Shown: piece after piece, positions 13,546 through 28,500 of the stretch
Layout of the letters: each line of letters begins with the position of its first letter
Numbering within the stretch: the stretch's first letter is position 1
Assembly (NCBI RefSeq): GCF_037975245.1
Contig: NC_092569.1
Coordinates: 22,222,168-22,286,167, forward strand
DNA from: Apostichopus japonicus
Taxonomy: Eukaryota > Echinodermata > Holothuroidea > Aspidochirotida > Stichopodidae
Reading direction: 5' to 3'
Length of the DNA stretch: 64,000 nt
Notes under the pieces: generated by a model
What the model was told of the DNA's origin: nothing
Seen by the model: the letters and a program-made list of their open reading frames with translations, nothing else
The model's database searches: none
Translations under genes and position numbers: made by a program

Positions 13546-16500
13546 CTGTACAATAAGGCAGACAGAATACAAATGTAAGAATGTTAAAGAAAAAGTAATA
13601 TACCAACCAACTCTTTCCCCCAGGGATGAGCCTGGGGTAAAAAAATATAATCACGGAACTTTGCAAAAATTGCGGTATAGGCTCCAGTTTGTGTATGCTA
13701 CAGTGTTTTAGGATAATAGTTTTTGTCCCCAAGCTTGAAAAGAAATCACAGATATTCCGCAAATTCAAGGTAAAAGCTCATTCGCCTATTCCCCTCACTT
13801 TCTCCCTGACCCAGTTTTGTGACAGGATACAGTTAACTTCAAAGAATTTGTCAAGCACTCTTTAAGTGTGAATTGAAACAATCGGCCATAATATTCAGCA
13901 AAAAAAAGTCTCAAATAGGTTATTTTAATGTTCCCTTGATACTAAACAATTGGAAATACTGCTACAACAAATTTAAATTACCTATAGAAAGGAGGACAAA
14001 ACTGCTCATTCAAATAACTTGAATTTAAACTTGTCTTGCTTCGTTATTTCATTATCTCCTCCCCCTCCCCCTCCCCTTGTGCATGAAACATTTCTTTCTT
14101 GAAACAAGTATTTTTGAAGGATTAGGTGTTATCCTCATTGGGCTACATGTTTAACTGCATATCACTTGTTGCTATCACTCAATGAGGAGCTAACATTCAC
14201 ACCGGTTACCCACTCCCTCTCTCTCCTCCCCACTCCCCCACCCCAATATATTTCAAAATGTCTTTTACATAGAACTCTGCAAAAAGAAGGCCATCAAGTC
14301 AAAGATTGAGCTGTCTTCGTGTCTGTATTATCACAGTTCCATAACAAGCAGATATTACTCACAGTTTCAAATTCCGGCTGGATCGTTGAGGAGTGTATTC
14401 CTTGCTTGTGAAGGATGTCCTTGATGCTCCTCTCCCCTTGCGTATAGTCATCTTGAGAGTTGAAACACACATGGGCCGTAAAAATATTCTTGTCCCCTGA
14501 TAATTGCCACAGGTGGAGATCGTGGATTGTTTTGACATATGGAAGCTGTAAATCAATTCAATGTCAAATATTTGTAAAAAGAAATTAAAAACCTGAAGAG
14601 CGTCAGCGATCGATTACCTTGACAGCCGTTAATGATAAAAGTAAAATGCACTTCCATGTATACACATATACATTAAAATCTTTGTACACATATACATAAA
14701 ATTCTTTATAAAAATCTTATACATCTTTATACACATATACATAATAAGTCACCATTATATCAAATTTCTGTAGGGTCGTTATCAAACAGCCCGATCTGGA
14801 AATCTGTCACTACCAAGTACTTATTTTATGGTCTTGTGAAGAAATCCGAAGGGAGCACAATTATAAATCATCTCACAAGGATATATGTGTAATAAATATT
14901 CTTAAATGTTTTTGCTCGTGTACTTTCTTTCTCTTATGGTAAGGCCTAATGCAATGAATGGTATAAAGATGTTAAATGTCATAGAAACCAAACCATAGGT
15001 GTTAAGATTTATACATCTGGTATCACTGAGGGAAAAAATTGTAGCAATGAACTATTAGTAATGACCAAAATGAAGAGAAAGATTGGTGGGTGTACTCACT
15101 GCCAAAATCTCTACCCTTATTTGGTTCATATTTAAATCTTGAGGAATGGATAATAATAAGATTTGACTGGACTGCCACACTGTTCATGAGAGAGAAGAGC
15201 AAGAAGAACAAAGGTGTGAGAAAGAATGCATGAAATGGTCATAAAGGACTATTCAAAAACTTTCCGGTTTGGACATTTGCAAGTGACGAGCTTACCTGTC
15301 TCCCCAAAACCTTAGCACTCGCTTTCAACCGTGTCTAGAATGAACTGACTACCTTTTAATACTGTGCGCCCTCTCAGGCCAGACCCCACCGGTCAAATGC
15401 CCTTCTCATTCTACATGGAATTACCGAAACATCACTTTCAATCTCTGGCATTTGAAAATGTGAATGATATAAAAATTGTTTATTCTGTAGGAAATAGGAG
15501 ATCTATAAGTCACCCTTAGTAAATTCATTATCTAGGCTTCTTTAACCTCCAACGATTGATAGTCTTTGCAAATTGTCGGTATAACTCCGCCATTCTAGCA
15601 GTGATGTGAAAGGAGATCTTAACAGTGGCCGAGGGATATATGTAAGTGTACTGCAGCTACTAGATACATCAGCCTAAAACTGGCTCACCACAAACCAGAG
15701 AAATTCTGGTTGATCCACACATAAATGAATCTAACTTCTATAACCGTACAGAGTCTAACCAGCGGTAGACAAATAATTCTGCATTATTCTGCAACTGACC
15801 GATCAAATTTGTTAAGAACACTCTTGGTGTACACTCAGTATTACAAACTGTACTACTTGGACATAAATTTTCAGAAGTCAAGATAAGATTGATTTGAATG
15901 TAAGCCATTTTGACTGGTTGGATACATCTTATATAACAGTAAGTGGATCATCACATTTCTTAGGTGCTCTATGATGTCATAATGGTACATGTTTTTGCAA
16001 GCTTCACTTTCCTAATAAAGCCTTCCTGTCCATTTCTTCCTCAAACCTGATAGATTGGAATGTTTCCTAACCGGACAACTTTTCTCTGTATTTAGAATTA
16101 CATCAATATTACTGCAATATTTTCTGTAGAAAATATTATTTTCCTCTGTGAATAATAATCCAGTTAAATATTACATAGAAAAAACAAAACAATGTTCAGC
16201 TTAATTGCCATGATGACATCAATTCCTTATCTTTAGCTGTGTCTCAAAAACCGATACTGTAGCATATGGTTTTGACCTTTACAGATGTAGAAATTCACCA
16301 GCTTTTTTTTCCCCCTAAAACATATCAAACCTTGGGGCACCGGAATTTCGCATAAAATATTTTTCTACTTACATAAAGGAATTGTTGAACTGCTGATGAT
16401 AATGACTATGAACAAACTGAGGGCGGGGTCTACGTAGATCGTCCAATTTGCATCGACCTTCCAGATGATGGTGGCGCTTATCATCACAACGACTGAACCA

Positions 16501-19500
16501 AGCGCATCTCCAAGAACATGAAGAAATACGCCTCGCATGTTCAGATGAGCACTTCCTGCAAGACAATTACAACATAGATATGAAAACAGAATGCCCTTAG
16601 CGTGTGACATTTAACTGTTAATTATGAGGTACGATTACTTCATATATACAGTAGTACACAACAGACATAAAAAATCCTGGGATAAACATTTCCCCCAAGG
16701 ACAGTTTAACAATTTCCATTTGTATTTTTTTTAGTCTATCTGTTAATAAAAAAACAATGGATATGCTTTGTTATTTTGCCCACTGTTGATTGTTTCAACT
16801 GCCAAAATAAAACTCATCTATATATCACGTACTTCGTCATTTTGCCCACTGTTGATTGTTTCAAGTGCCAACATCAAACTCATCTATATATCATGTACTT
16901 TGTCATTTTGCCCACTGTTGATTGTTTCAAGTGCCAACATCCAACTTATCTTAAATCAGGTACTTTAATGACTCATCTTGTTTTCATTTGCCTTAACCTT
17001 GTTTACATAAGTGTCATTAATTTTCTTGATTGATTTAATTGTCTAACCATTCATCCATTTATTTACTTATTTGCTGATTTAGCTTGACTATTCTCTTCCA
17101 TTTATTTCTCTGTATGTATCTTATATTTGTATTTCTTAAGATTTTACTATATAATATAGTCCAATGTAAAAGTGCTTTGAGATATTCTTTTATGTAAAGT
17201 GCCATATAAATATATATAATTATGCTTACCCCTTGCAATAAAAAACGATAAAACTCTTGGAATTTTAGAGTTAGGTGATTGTGAGGTTCATACCAAGGTA
17301 CACTATTGACACTATAGTAAGTATATAGAGTACTTATCTACAGTACTATGTACAAACAGCACTTGAACACTACGCTTGTAGGCAAAGGCCCACAGCTAAA
17401 TACTTGATTCATATTCCCTGATGTTTGTAGTGAACTGACATTTGATTACAATCAGGATGCATGTTTTGTTGCATTTCCATAGTTCCACAGTTTTATGGTA
17501 TGATATTACTAATAAATGCACACATGTGTACAGTATCTGTTTAAGACTGTGGTCCTACAGACTCCGATCAGGAATGATGAAATGTTTCAGACAAGGTTTT
17601 TTTTTAATGGAACAACACCTGTACAGTTTATCTGTGTGATGTAAAATGTTTCACATTGGCTTAGATATGGCTTGATAACTAGGAGTATCGAAATAAGCCA
17701 GATGAATCCTGGCAAACAATTGTGGTTTAGTGTTACCCAACATGGCAAGGTGAATTGACACAAAGTTAAGACCTACACAGAGTGCAGCTGTCAATGCAAT
17801 GAGTAAGGAGTAGTACAATGCTTGCTCGTGTATTTTTGTGGCTAGAGAAACCATTTGTACAAACACACAGAGCTTCACAATGGCTTAACTCATCAAAGTA
17901 GTTTTAATCTCTACCAGGGTAGAATATCTTCTTTCCTTCAGATTCTTAAACTAAAGTCATGGCTCAGTTGGCTGCAAACTGTTGCACATGATCAATACAC
18001 ACAGTTATCTGTCTAGACATGGAACTATTTAGAAGTGACAAGGGTCAGTAAAGAGGAGAAGAAAACAAGATAGAATCATTGAATGTGAATGAAATTCAGT
18101 TCAAGATTGACATCTCTTACCTGTACCATATTGAGGGAAACAAAGGTGCCCCCATAAAGATTTAAACATAGAGCCATTAACTGTGCATTTGTGTAAAATT
18201 TCCCCGAACTATCCACAATAAATATGTCAGTATATAACCCAAATAGTAAACAACGCTGCTTAATATCACTCTTGACTTGCATTGTGTCAACAAACTTGAC
18301 GCACTCAAGATTTTGTTTTTTTTATGTTTTGCTGTTCATGCAAAGAAAGTTGAAATACTAATTATGGAAACATAACAGTCAAGAAACCCTAACAGGTTCT
18401 CCCTATATGCAGTGCACCACGGATGGGCAAATTGTCTGTTTTTAGCGAGAAGTTTTTGCAAAAGTGTTTTCATGAAGCCTGCAGAAAATGTTGACAAAGA
18501 AAGTAATTTAAAGATTGTATACTCCTGAGGACTTCAAGATAAAAGCCTAGGACCTACTTGTGATAGTAGGTTGTTTCAACATCACAGAGGTACAGTTCTG
18601 AGGATTGTGGCCCATAAATATTCACTGTGGTCCTGCAGGATCCATTTAGTGCCCACAAATCCCTGCACTGTACATAGTAAACCCACACACACCACACCAC
18701 CTGCCCAGTTATCAATGCCCTCTCCTGCAGGATAAATTTAGTGCCCACTATCCCTACACTGTACATGGTAAAACAACACACACCACACCACCATCCCTAC
18801 ACTGTACATGGTAAACCCACACACACCACACCACCATCCCTACACTGTACATAGTAAACCCACACACACCACCATCCCTACACTGTACATAGTAAACCAA
18901 CATACACCACACCACCATCCCTACACTGTACATAGTAAACCCACACACCACACCACCTGCCCAGTTATCACTGCCCACCCTCCTGCAGAATCCATTTAGT
19001 GCCCACGATCCCTACACTGGACATGGTAAACCAACACACACCACACCACCATCCCTACACTGTACATAGTAAACCCACACACACCACACCACCTGCCCAG
19101 TTATCACTGCCCTCTCTCCTGCAGGATCCATTTAGTGCCCACGATCCCTACACTGTACATGGTAAACCAACACACACCACACCACCATCCCTACACTGTA
19201 CATAGTAAACCCACACACACCACACCACCTGCCCAGTTATCACTGCCCTCTCTCCTGCAGGATCCATTTAGTGCCCACAATCCCTACACTGTACATGGTA
19301 AACCAACACACACCACACCACCATCCCTACACTGTACATAGTAAACCCACACACACCACACCACCTGCCCAGTTATCAATGCCCTCTCTCCTGCAGGATC
19401 CATTTAGTGCCCACAATCCCTACACTGTACATGGTAAACCAACACACACCACACCACCATCCCTACACTGTACATAGTAAACCCACACACACCACACCAC

Positions 19501-22500
19501 CTGCCCAGTTATCACTGCCCTCTCTCCTGCAGGATCCATTTAGTGCCCACAATAACTACACTGTACATGGTAAACCAACACACACCACACCACCATCCCT
19601 ACACTGTACCAACACACACCACACCACCATCCCTACACTGTACATAGTAAACCCACACACACCACACCAACTGCCCAGTTATCAATGCCCTCTCTCTGGT
19701 GAGTGTGAAAAGGTTCTTTACCATTAGCAACAAACACATCCTCCTCATCCACACCCTCTGTGATCATACTGACACCAACATCTTCCGGTGAAGTTGCAGC
19801 TGCAGTTCCATTGGCAGTTACAGGTGGTGGAATGCTGCTGTCAGATGGAGTGTTATCTTCACTGGAAGAATTTATAATTGGAGACCTGGAGACACTCCTT
19901 GTCTTTGGTTTATGGCCGTGGCCCCCGTGACTGTGACCATGTCCCACTCCTGAAGGAGGAAGTAAACAGTTTTAGGGTAATATTACTTGAACTGAACAAT
20001 CAGCACAACATTTAGACTGCTTCGACAGACAAATACATCTATCTCTTAAGATGTACAGGTCAGAAAAGAACCATTGGTAGCATTGACTTTCATGATACAA
20101 AATTTGCTATTCTAAGGAAGTTTAACTATCAAATTTGCTATTCTAGGGAGATTAACTATCATACAGTAGTTGCTTTTCTAGGGAGATTAACTATTGATCA
20201 TATTGCTATTCTAGAGAGATTAAGACCTTTCAAAGCCTCCTTTGACACCCAGGTTATCTTCTAATCATTGAAAGAAACATCTGTGTGGGTGATAAAAAGA
20301 CTCCTAGAGACCTTTGCTGAGAGATTGTAATATATCGAATCAATCAATTTGACAATCAGCCCACAGTCAGTAATAAAATATTGTTTGTGCATAGAGCACA
20401 GGATTTAACTACTTAAAACATATATGGTTTTATCAGAGAATTGATTACTGCAGCCACGCAAGTTTGGAGAACTACTGTCAGCCGCATGTACAGGATGGTT
20501 CTTATCCCTTGAAACTGCTTTTGATTGTTTAGGTCTAACTTCATCCCCCATCCCAGGCATCTGTACTGTAGCTCAAAGTAAGTCAACTCAGAGACCTCAA
20601 TTATGGAATGTCTGTCTAATTTGTTGTCAGTCATTTGTTGTCATCTGTCTTTTCACAGACTGAAAGATTCTCTAAAAACTTACGTGAGTGCAAACTGGAA
20701 TTTCCAACCAGCTAAAAATCATGAAGCAATGCAACATCATACATTCCAATTAATATTCCATTTTTCCACCTTAACAGTGAAGTCACCGAACTGTAGATAT
20801 GAATTCTGAAAAACATATCGTGTCTCCAACAAAATGCAGTAGTTCTGTCTCGACATAAAAGGGGAAGGTGAAAAGCTTACCATGAGTACTTAGTAAACCC
20901 AAACCGACGACATTTATTAGAAATCCTATACTTCCAACAATGAGGACTATAGATGGATTTGAGACTGGTTCTGTCTGCAGGAATCTCTTCAATGAATCTA
21001 CTACAATGGTGAAGCAAAGAGAAATCAAGAATACAGAATTCACCAGAGCCCCCAAGACTTCTGCTCTCTGCCATCCAAATGTGTTCTTTGGAGTATTCTT
21101 TTCCGCAATCTGTACAGATAAAAATTAATATTTAATAAAATTAAATTATAGAGAATGCAACTTGGAGAAATGCAAAATGCAATTCATTTCATAGGCTACC
21201 ACATTTAAATATTTTGTGTGAGAACATTATTTTTTAGACATAAATTCATAAAGCATGAATTATATTGAGGTGTGCAGGTCACCTTCAGTATTAAGCAATT
21301 TAACGAATGGGCCATTCTCTGGAAAATGAAACTGGCATGAAAAAATTAAAGTGTTCAGCAGGACCAAATGCTATACTTTTTGTTTTAGAGGGATTCCTCA
21401 AGTTTTCTGTTTCATATTTTTTTCATTAAAATTACAACCATAACATACTAATTTGCATAAATTTGCATTATTGTAAGTTTTAGCCAAAATTTGTAGTTTA
21501 TAACTGTATATTTGCTTTTTCTACATGAGTATCTAGAAATAATATTTCAGTTATCAACTATCACATGGAGGCAGTTATACATGGGTTCATTTATTTCATT
21601 CCTAAAGCAGAGGTTCCTGATCTTAAATTCTTCGTTAATAATGGGTGCTAATTAGCATAATTTTGATGTCACACACGTGACCAAAATAACAAAAAAGTTT
21701 TCGTAAAAAGTAACTGACGTGCCTTATGATGTCCACACTTGATATGCAACCGTTCTTGGTACAGACTGTTAGTTCTGCAAAATATCCAGTCAAATAATTA
21801 TTCCTACGATTAATTAATAGCCTCTTATTAGTCGTCACACACGTGACTGATGGTCACGTGTGTGACATTTATCCACTGAAATGCAGAATGTCACACACGT
21901 GACCAAAAAATGTCACACACGTGACCCTCTAAATAATGGCAGTAAAACTGTTTTAAAGTAATTCCTATGGAATATCAACATCAGTGCTGTTCTTTGGTCA
22001 TTAGAGTCACATTGGCACTGCAAAAATTGCATAGTATGGACTGAAAATTCAGAATGTCACACACGTGACCCAACAATGTCACACACGTGACCGGATTTTT
22101 TTAGCTTATGTAGTATTATGCTAATTTTAAGAAGTGAAATATTTAGGTGAAATGTCTTGTAAGAATGGAAACACATTAAGGTAGAAACATGAGAAATTAG
22201 GGTTATCCAGCCCTGTTAGAAACTGAGGAATTTGCCAATGTTTTTTTGTGCAAAAAAGCCAGTTTCATTTCACGTCACACCCGTGACCGACCTTTATATG
22301 ACCTCTGCCAGCACATGAATGTTCTGAATTTGGCTAAGCTATATGGTTTTGTGAAAGAGTCCCCTAGTGCATACTTAAGTACTACAATCAACCTAACTTT
22401 CTTTACCTAAAAGTAGTTACTTACTGGTAAAGTGCAAATCTCCCCATTTTTCCGTCACACACGTGACCGAGAATGGCCCAAATGTCTTTTTGAAGGTGAA

Positions 22501-25500
22501 GAGTTAGAATTATAGAACAGTTCTTTATCAAGCATGAATAACAGTTTGAGCAAAACTTTATGCAAGGCAAACAGTTCAGCTTTAACATACTACCTACAGT
22601 ACAACCTACAGTAGAGTACAACAAACTGTACTACCCACAGTACAACCCACTGCAACCCACTGTACAACCCATTGTACAACCCACAGTATTTGATTTGATT
22701 TGATTTTATTCGGCAAGATATCATTCTTCATCTACATACAAACAAAAATTGCACATAAAGATAAACATTTAAAATATATACAAGATGGGAATATACTTAA
22801 ATGCATCAAAAAGAAAATAACATGCCAAGGATAACCCTTTAAGCTAAAAGCTTATTTCCAAAGGGGTCCTTATAACCATAAAAATACAAAAGATAAGAAA
22901 TAAACTATTAAAACATCTAAAACATGCATACAAACACTGTAAGAAAGAAAGATATTTACAAGCTAGACATTCATATGATTTAAAAGGTAGGCTTTGGCAT
23001 CTTTTTTAAAATTGTATTTCAGCAAGATGGATTTTATGTTTTCAGGTAGCCTGTTCCAGTTTTTAATTGCATTGTAATAAAAAGACCCAGCACTGTGCGT
23101 TTTAATTTTGGGAAGTTGAAAATTAAAACTACTACCTCTTATGTTATGGCTATGAACACTATTTACTCTAATAAAACTCTCCCTCATATAAACTGAAGAG
23201 GTACCATGGAAAACATTAAAAACATGATTAAGACGAAGCTGTTCAGCCCTTGTGTTGATGTTCAAAATACCAAGAGTTTTAAAGTCAGCATGGTTAATGT
23301 GATAATAAAAATCTTTACCCAGAATGAATCTGATAACTTTGTTCTGGGCGAATTGTAATCTAAGAGCGTGGTTCTTAGATATACCTCCATACCAAGATGA
23401 GATGGAATAATCGAACAGACAAAGAACAAGGGCTGTACAGATGGTCTTTTTCACATTTTGATTAAAATAATTAGCTTGCCTGTAGAGGAATTTGAGTCGA
23501 GAATTTGTTTTACTAATAATGCCAAGAACAATTTGTTCGCCATCAAGGTATTGGTTTAACTCCAGACCGAGGTAAACAACAGAATGTTTGGCCTTAATCA
23601 GTTGACCATCACAAACAATTGAGAAGTCAGTATACTGACCAAGTTTTCATTTCGTCCCAAACAAAATCAACTCGGTCTTACCCATGTGTAACGACAGTTC
23701 GTTTTCAATGAGCCATTTATTGCCACTCTCCAGGTCAGATGAAAGATTTTTGCCAATATTGTTAGGATCTTTGTCAGAGTAAATTAAAGCACTGTCATCG
23801 GCATATTGTAAAAGCAAGCAATTGATGGAGTTTGGCATATCATTTACATAGCAAAGAAATAAAATGGGGCCCAATATACTGCCTTGAGGCACCCCGCAAG
23901 TGATGGTCAGAGGATCAGATTCAACTCTATTTATGCTAACAACTTGCCGTCTACCAGAAAGATAAGATTGGAACCAGTCAGTTGATGTACTGTGGACACC
24001 CATTGCGGACAGCTTATTACACAAAATTTGATGGTCTACACTGTCGAACGCCTTCTGGATATCCAATTAGATCATGCCGGTATAATTACCAGTGGCAGTT
24101 TGTTTCCTGATATGATCTTGCAGATGAATAAGGCAAGTGTCGGTTGAATATGATCCTCTAAAACCAGATTGGAATTGGTAAGTGAGATTATTGTTAACCA
24201 GATAATCGTTCAGTTGATGGAAAACAGCTTTCTCTAAGAATTTTGACACAACAGAGAGGATGCTCACTGGTATATGTAGTTTCCAGCTTCAAGCTTACTC
24301 TTCTTTTTATGAAGAGGAATGACTTTTGCGATTTCCATGTCATTAGGAACAACACCACATCTTAAAGAAGCATTAATAATATGTGTGATGGGGCCTGTAA
24401 TAACCTCAGCAGCATCTTTAATAAAACGCCCTGGGATACCATCGAGACCAGTACTTTTACTTATGTCAAGACTATGGATCTCGACATAAGTAAAAGTACT
24501 GGTAATGTAACCCATTACACTCTACACTCAATACAACCTATGGTACAACCCATTACAATCTACAGTATATACAATATATTTGTCCCTTCTGTTAATTTAC
24601 TGTAACTTGTCATTCAGCCTCTGAGGAAGATCCTGCAAGGATCGAAACATCAGGCCCTCTTACTTTAACGCACTGTACAATTTCTGGGCACAATGTAACT
24701 GTAACTTCCCAATATCTTGTCAGACTTCACAGCTGATATACAGAGCCTGACACATCTCTGTCGATGTTATAAAATTTACTTGAACACTAAACACCAGAAC
24801 AATACCAAAAGATACAGAATTTATACTAAATAATAAATTTACAACAGCTGTGAAATAACTAAATCACATACTGTACACAGACAGATCTTTACATATATAA
24901 CTAAAAGATCAGTATTACTGTATATAACTTATTCTACATGTGGGAGACCTTTGAACAGTGTGATATCGTCCTGTTGACTTTTACAAATGAACCTATGCTG
25001 GACTGTACCTTTGATTGTGTAACTAAATACTGGGCCTGCTTTGTGTACACAGACAACAACTGACAATTTGACCCCAACTTAATGTAGGTTAATTTGGTAG
25101 CAACACAATTCATAACCCATATTATAAAAGTTCAAATTGAACAGTGCTCTTCATACTGTACCTTTGACAAATGATATGTTATTATAGTGCTATATTATAG
25201 TGTTATTAACTCTCTGTACAGTATACCTGTAGTGCATAATGTGCACAGTATACATATATATAGTTTTGAGTCTTACAGTATATATGCTATCTTTATGCAT
25301 GCATCCTAAGCACCATTCTATTACAAGTCAATGCTATGGAAAGTTGAGCTAGCCCATGGGATTCAATATTGAGGTCATGACAATCTTTTAAGTTTGCCCA
25401 AAAAAAGTATTGAAGGGGTCACCCATAAAACTTTTCAGGGTCGCTACAAACTACAGTAATCCAAAGACAAGAAGTTGCCAATATTTGTTGAGCAAAATGG

Positions 25501-28500
25501 GGAAATTATTTAAAAAATAAGTGTACAACAATTGTTGCAAATAAATTAATTGCAAAAGAGCACCGGCAATCTTACAAAATGTTGTCAAAGGGGAGGGGCA
25601 TCAGGTCTCCTACAGTGGCGGAGCATCCATACAGTCAGGGGGGGCGAATGCCCCCCCTGACGGACTCAAATGGACTGCTGGCGCCCTCTTCAGCTCTTTA
25701 CCACTTTTTACTTATTCGCGATTATTGACTTTTTTATTGCGCTCTCATCTACTGTACATATTGACATTTGTCACATTTTGTTGGTGTAATTTGGCGATGA
25801 CACCTATTTATTCTTCGTTTATCTGCAAATTAGCCTGGCCCGGAAAGGGTCATTTCCGGCGATCTAGGGAGTATCTTTACTCAAACAAATTTCTGTCCGC
25901 TACGCACCAACCTGTGGTGGCACTCCACTTAGATAGTGTTGAAAGCGTCCCTACAGACCATTCTCGCCCCGCCTGACCAATACCCCTAGCTCCGCCACTG
26001 GTCTCCTACCTGTATACCCCTTCCTCAGGCTACAACATTGGCAACTGTAGGGTCTTAAAGGTGATGACCTTTGGAAGGTGAACACTGGGGTCACCAAGCA
26101 AACAAATTTGAATACCAGGGTTGTAAAGTAAACCATAGTGCATAACTACACACAGTCTGGCTACTGGATATGACTCAATATGTATATTTAGTCAAAAAAA
26201 AGGCTGAGGTACAGAATGGCAAATACAGTAAAAAGGGTGCACAAATATACCCTACTTGACAGTACCAGGGTAGTAAAGGCTTGGAATGAGTAGTGAGTTT
26301 TGGGGTACCCCCCACCACCCCAGGGTTCCCGGGAACCCATTCCCATCACTATTGTACAGTATGTACAGAAGGTGTATTGCAGTCGTACAGAATCTTGATA
26401 TATCTGTTATCATCCTAGGGTAGTCTATTTTTACAACAAACCATGGGAAATAAATTAAACTTTGGGTCATTCTATACAAAATCACTTATATCTTGGCTGG
26501 TTACCTCATAAACAGTAAGTAAAGTTCTTCAGCTTAAGTGCATCTACTGACCTGTTAAACCATAAATTTACCTTTAAACAGTATCATATGATGCTCATTC
26601 CATACAAACCACATTTTCACAAGTAATTCTTCAATGGGAATTGTACTGTTAGGCTTGAAAGGCTGTAAGGTCAAACACTTACAAGTTACAGAACTTTTTT
26701 AGAGATCACTAAAAACATAATTGAAGCAAAACATAATGTTGAGTACAAAAATTAATTTAAGTATATACTGTATGGTAAATTTTAGTGTTCAACCGATTAT
26801 GCATAACAGAAAATACCGATTACCGATTATTTTTTTCATAATCGTACCGATTCCGATTCCGACTATTTGAAAATGAGAAAATATCCCGTCTATACGAAAT
26901 CAGCAATAAAGTTTGACAGAAACAATTATTGTTTTGATTTTCCCCTGTTTCCTTTTGCTTCGTTGTTATACAATGCTCTAAGGTATCATTTTGTATGAAC
27001 CAAATTACCTCTGGAGTTTCTCAGAAAGAAAAAAAAAAGTTTATTTATTTTTTAAATTTCCAAAATACGGAAATATGACATCCTACCTAGTCAGCACTGT
27101 GCTAAGGGAATGGCCTAACTACCTCGACGGGAATGTCACCTGTTAATGGCTTCAAATGGGTTAAGAATAGTTACTCAAAATATCCATCTCAAAAAGTATC
27201 TCAGACAAACCATCCATCTTCAATCTTTACCAAAGTGTAAATTTTAATGACATATTGCCTTCATTCCGACATTATTTTGTACTTATTTTCAGTATTATAC
27301 CGTTGTATAGAAATTTTACGAATTTGAAGTTAAACAAACCTATTCGTTACCTATTTAACTCCATTCAGGTTCAATTAGAAAATGTAAGCTTAGGCCAATC
27401 AAACTGAGAAGCAAATTTTATCATCGTATCTTGTTTAAAATTACTCTAAAATGTAATACCAGATTGATGTAAAGAAATAATAACAACTAGAAACTACTCC
27501 AATATAAAATATAACATTCCCTCTTTAAGACATATAACTTACAGTAGGGCCAAAGCCATTAATGGTCATCACTTTACCTGGAATTTGAACATTGCCACTT
27601 AGGCTCATTTCACCAATGGTTATGAGAACAACTAACCAAAGTTCTGTAATCGTAAAAAAAAATTACGATAACTCGCATAACAATGGAATGCGGTCATTCC
27701 AAAATGCAGGTAGCACACTCCTGATGTGGTGGGACGGAATTTCAGAAAAATGAGGTAATTACATATGGGAACAAAGTTGAATTTTTCCGTTTTTGGCAGT
27801 ATAAATGGCCTTTAATGAGGATACTTTATGCACTATAAAATGTATCAATAGTAGTTCTTGAATGAAGAAAAAAATAAAACGAAAGTGTTCAATTCCGTCC
27901 CACCACATTTTTGAACATATTTTTTTAATTTCCAAGGGGGAAAAAAATGATAATTTTTTTTAAACTCTCCAAACTATCAACTATGTATGTAACTGACACC
28001 TCTGAGTGGAGAAATAATAAATATTTTATCCTGGATAGACAGGGGGATAGTCCAACATTTTCGTGGTGGGACGGAAACAAGGTGTGGTGGGACGGAATTT
28101 TAAATGGAAGCCAGCTTCAAACAGCATGTCTGGTCCAAAATTTACCTCTGTCACTTAAGATTACAAACTTATTCAGACTCCTTGAACACCCAACCTTAAA
28201 ACAATGTGATTAATTGATGATGATACTTCAAAATTTTATGTATCTGGAGATTCCATACATACTGTACACATCACATCAGTTTTGAACCTCATGTGTCGAA
28301 ACAACACATTTTGGGGTAATTGAGAATGGGTTTTTTATCATGCATAAATAAATCCAATCACTATTGAAATAGTCCTAGTTGTTCACCCTAGGTTTCTTTC
28401 TTGGCCCTTTTGGCTTTCCTAAACTATCCATTGTAGAACATGTGCTTTTGAATTGATATCATCTGCTGATGAACAATGATCCACGTGCACAAGAAATTGA

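Noticed and set aside
15241-15400. Minus-strand AG/GTAAGC donor at 15291 as the missing zinc-transporter exon
   Set aside because: The preceding sequence has stops or no similarity in all three frames.
18754-19727. Open frames of 63-106 codons in both directions with MPTIPTLYMVNQHTPHHH-type repeats
   Set aside because: They follow the 136-bp minisatellite period exactly, so they are by-products of the repeat.
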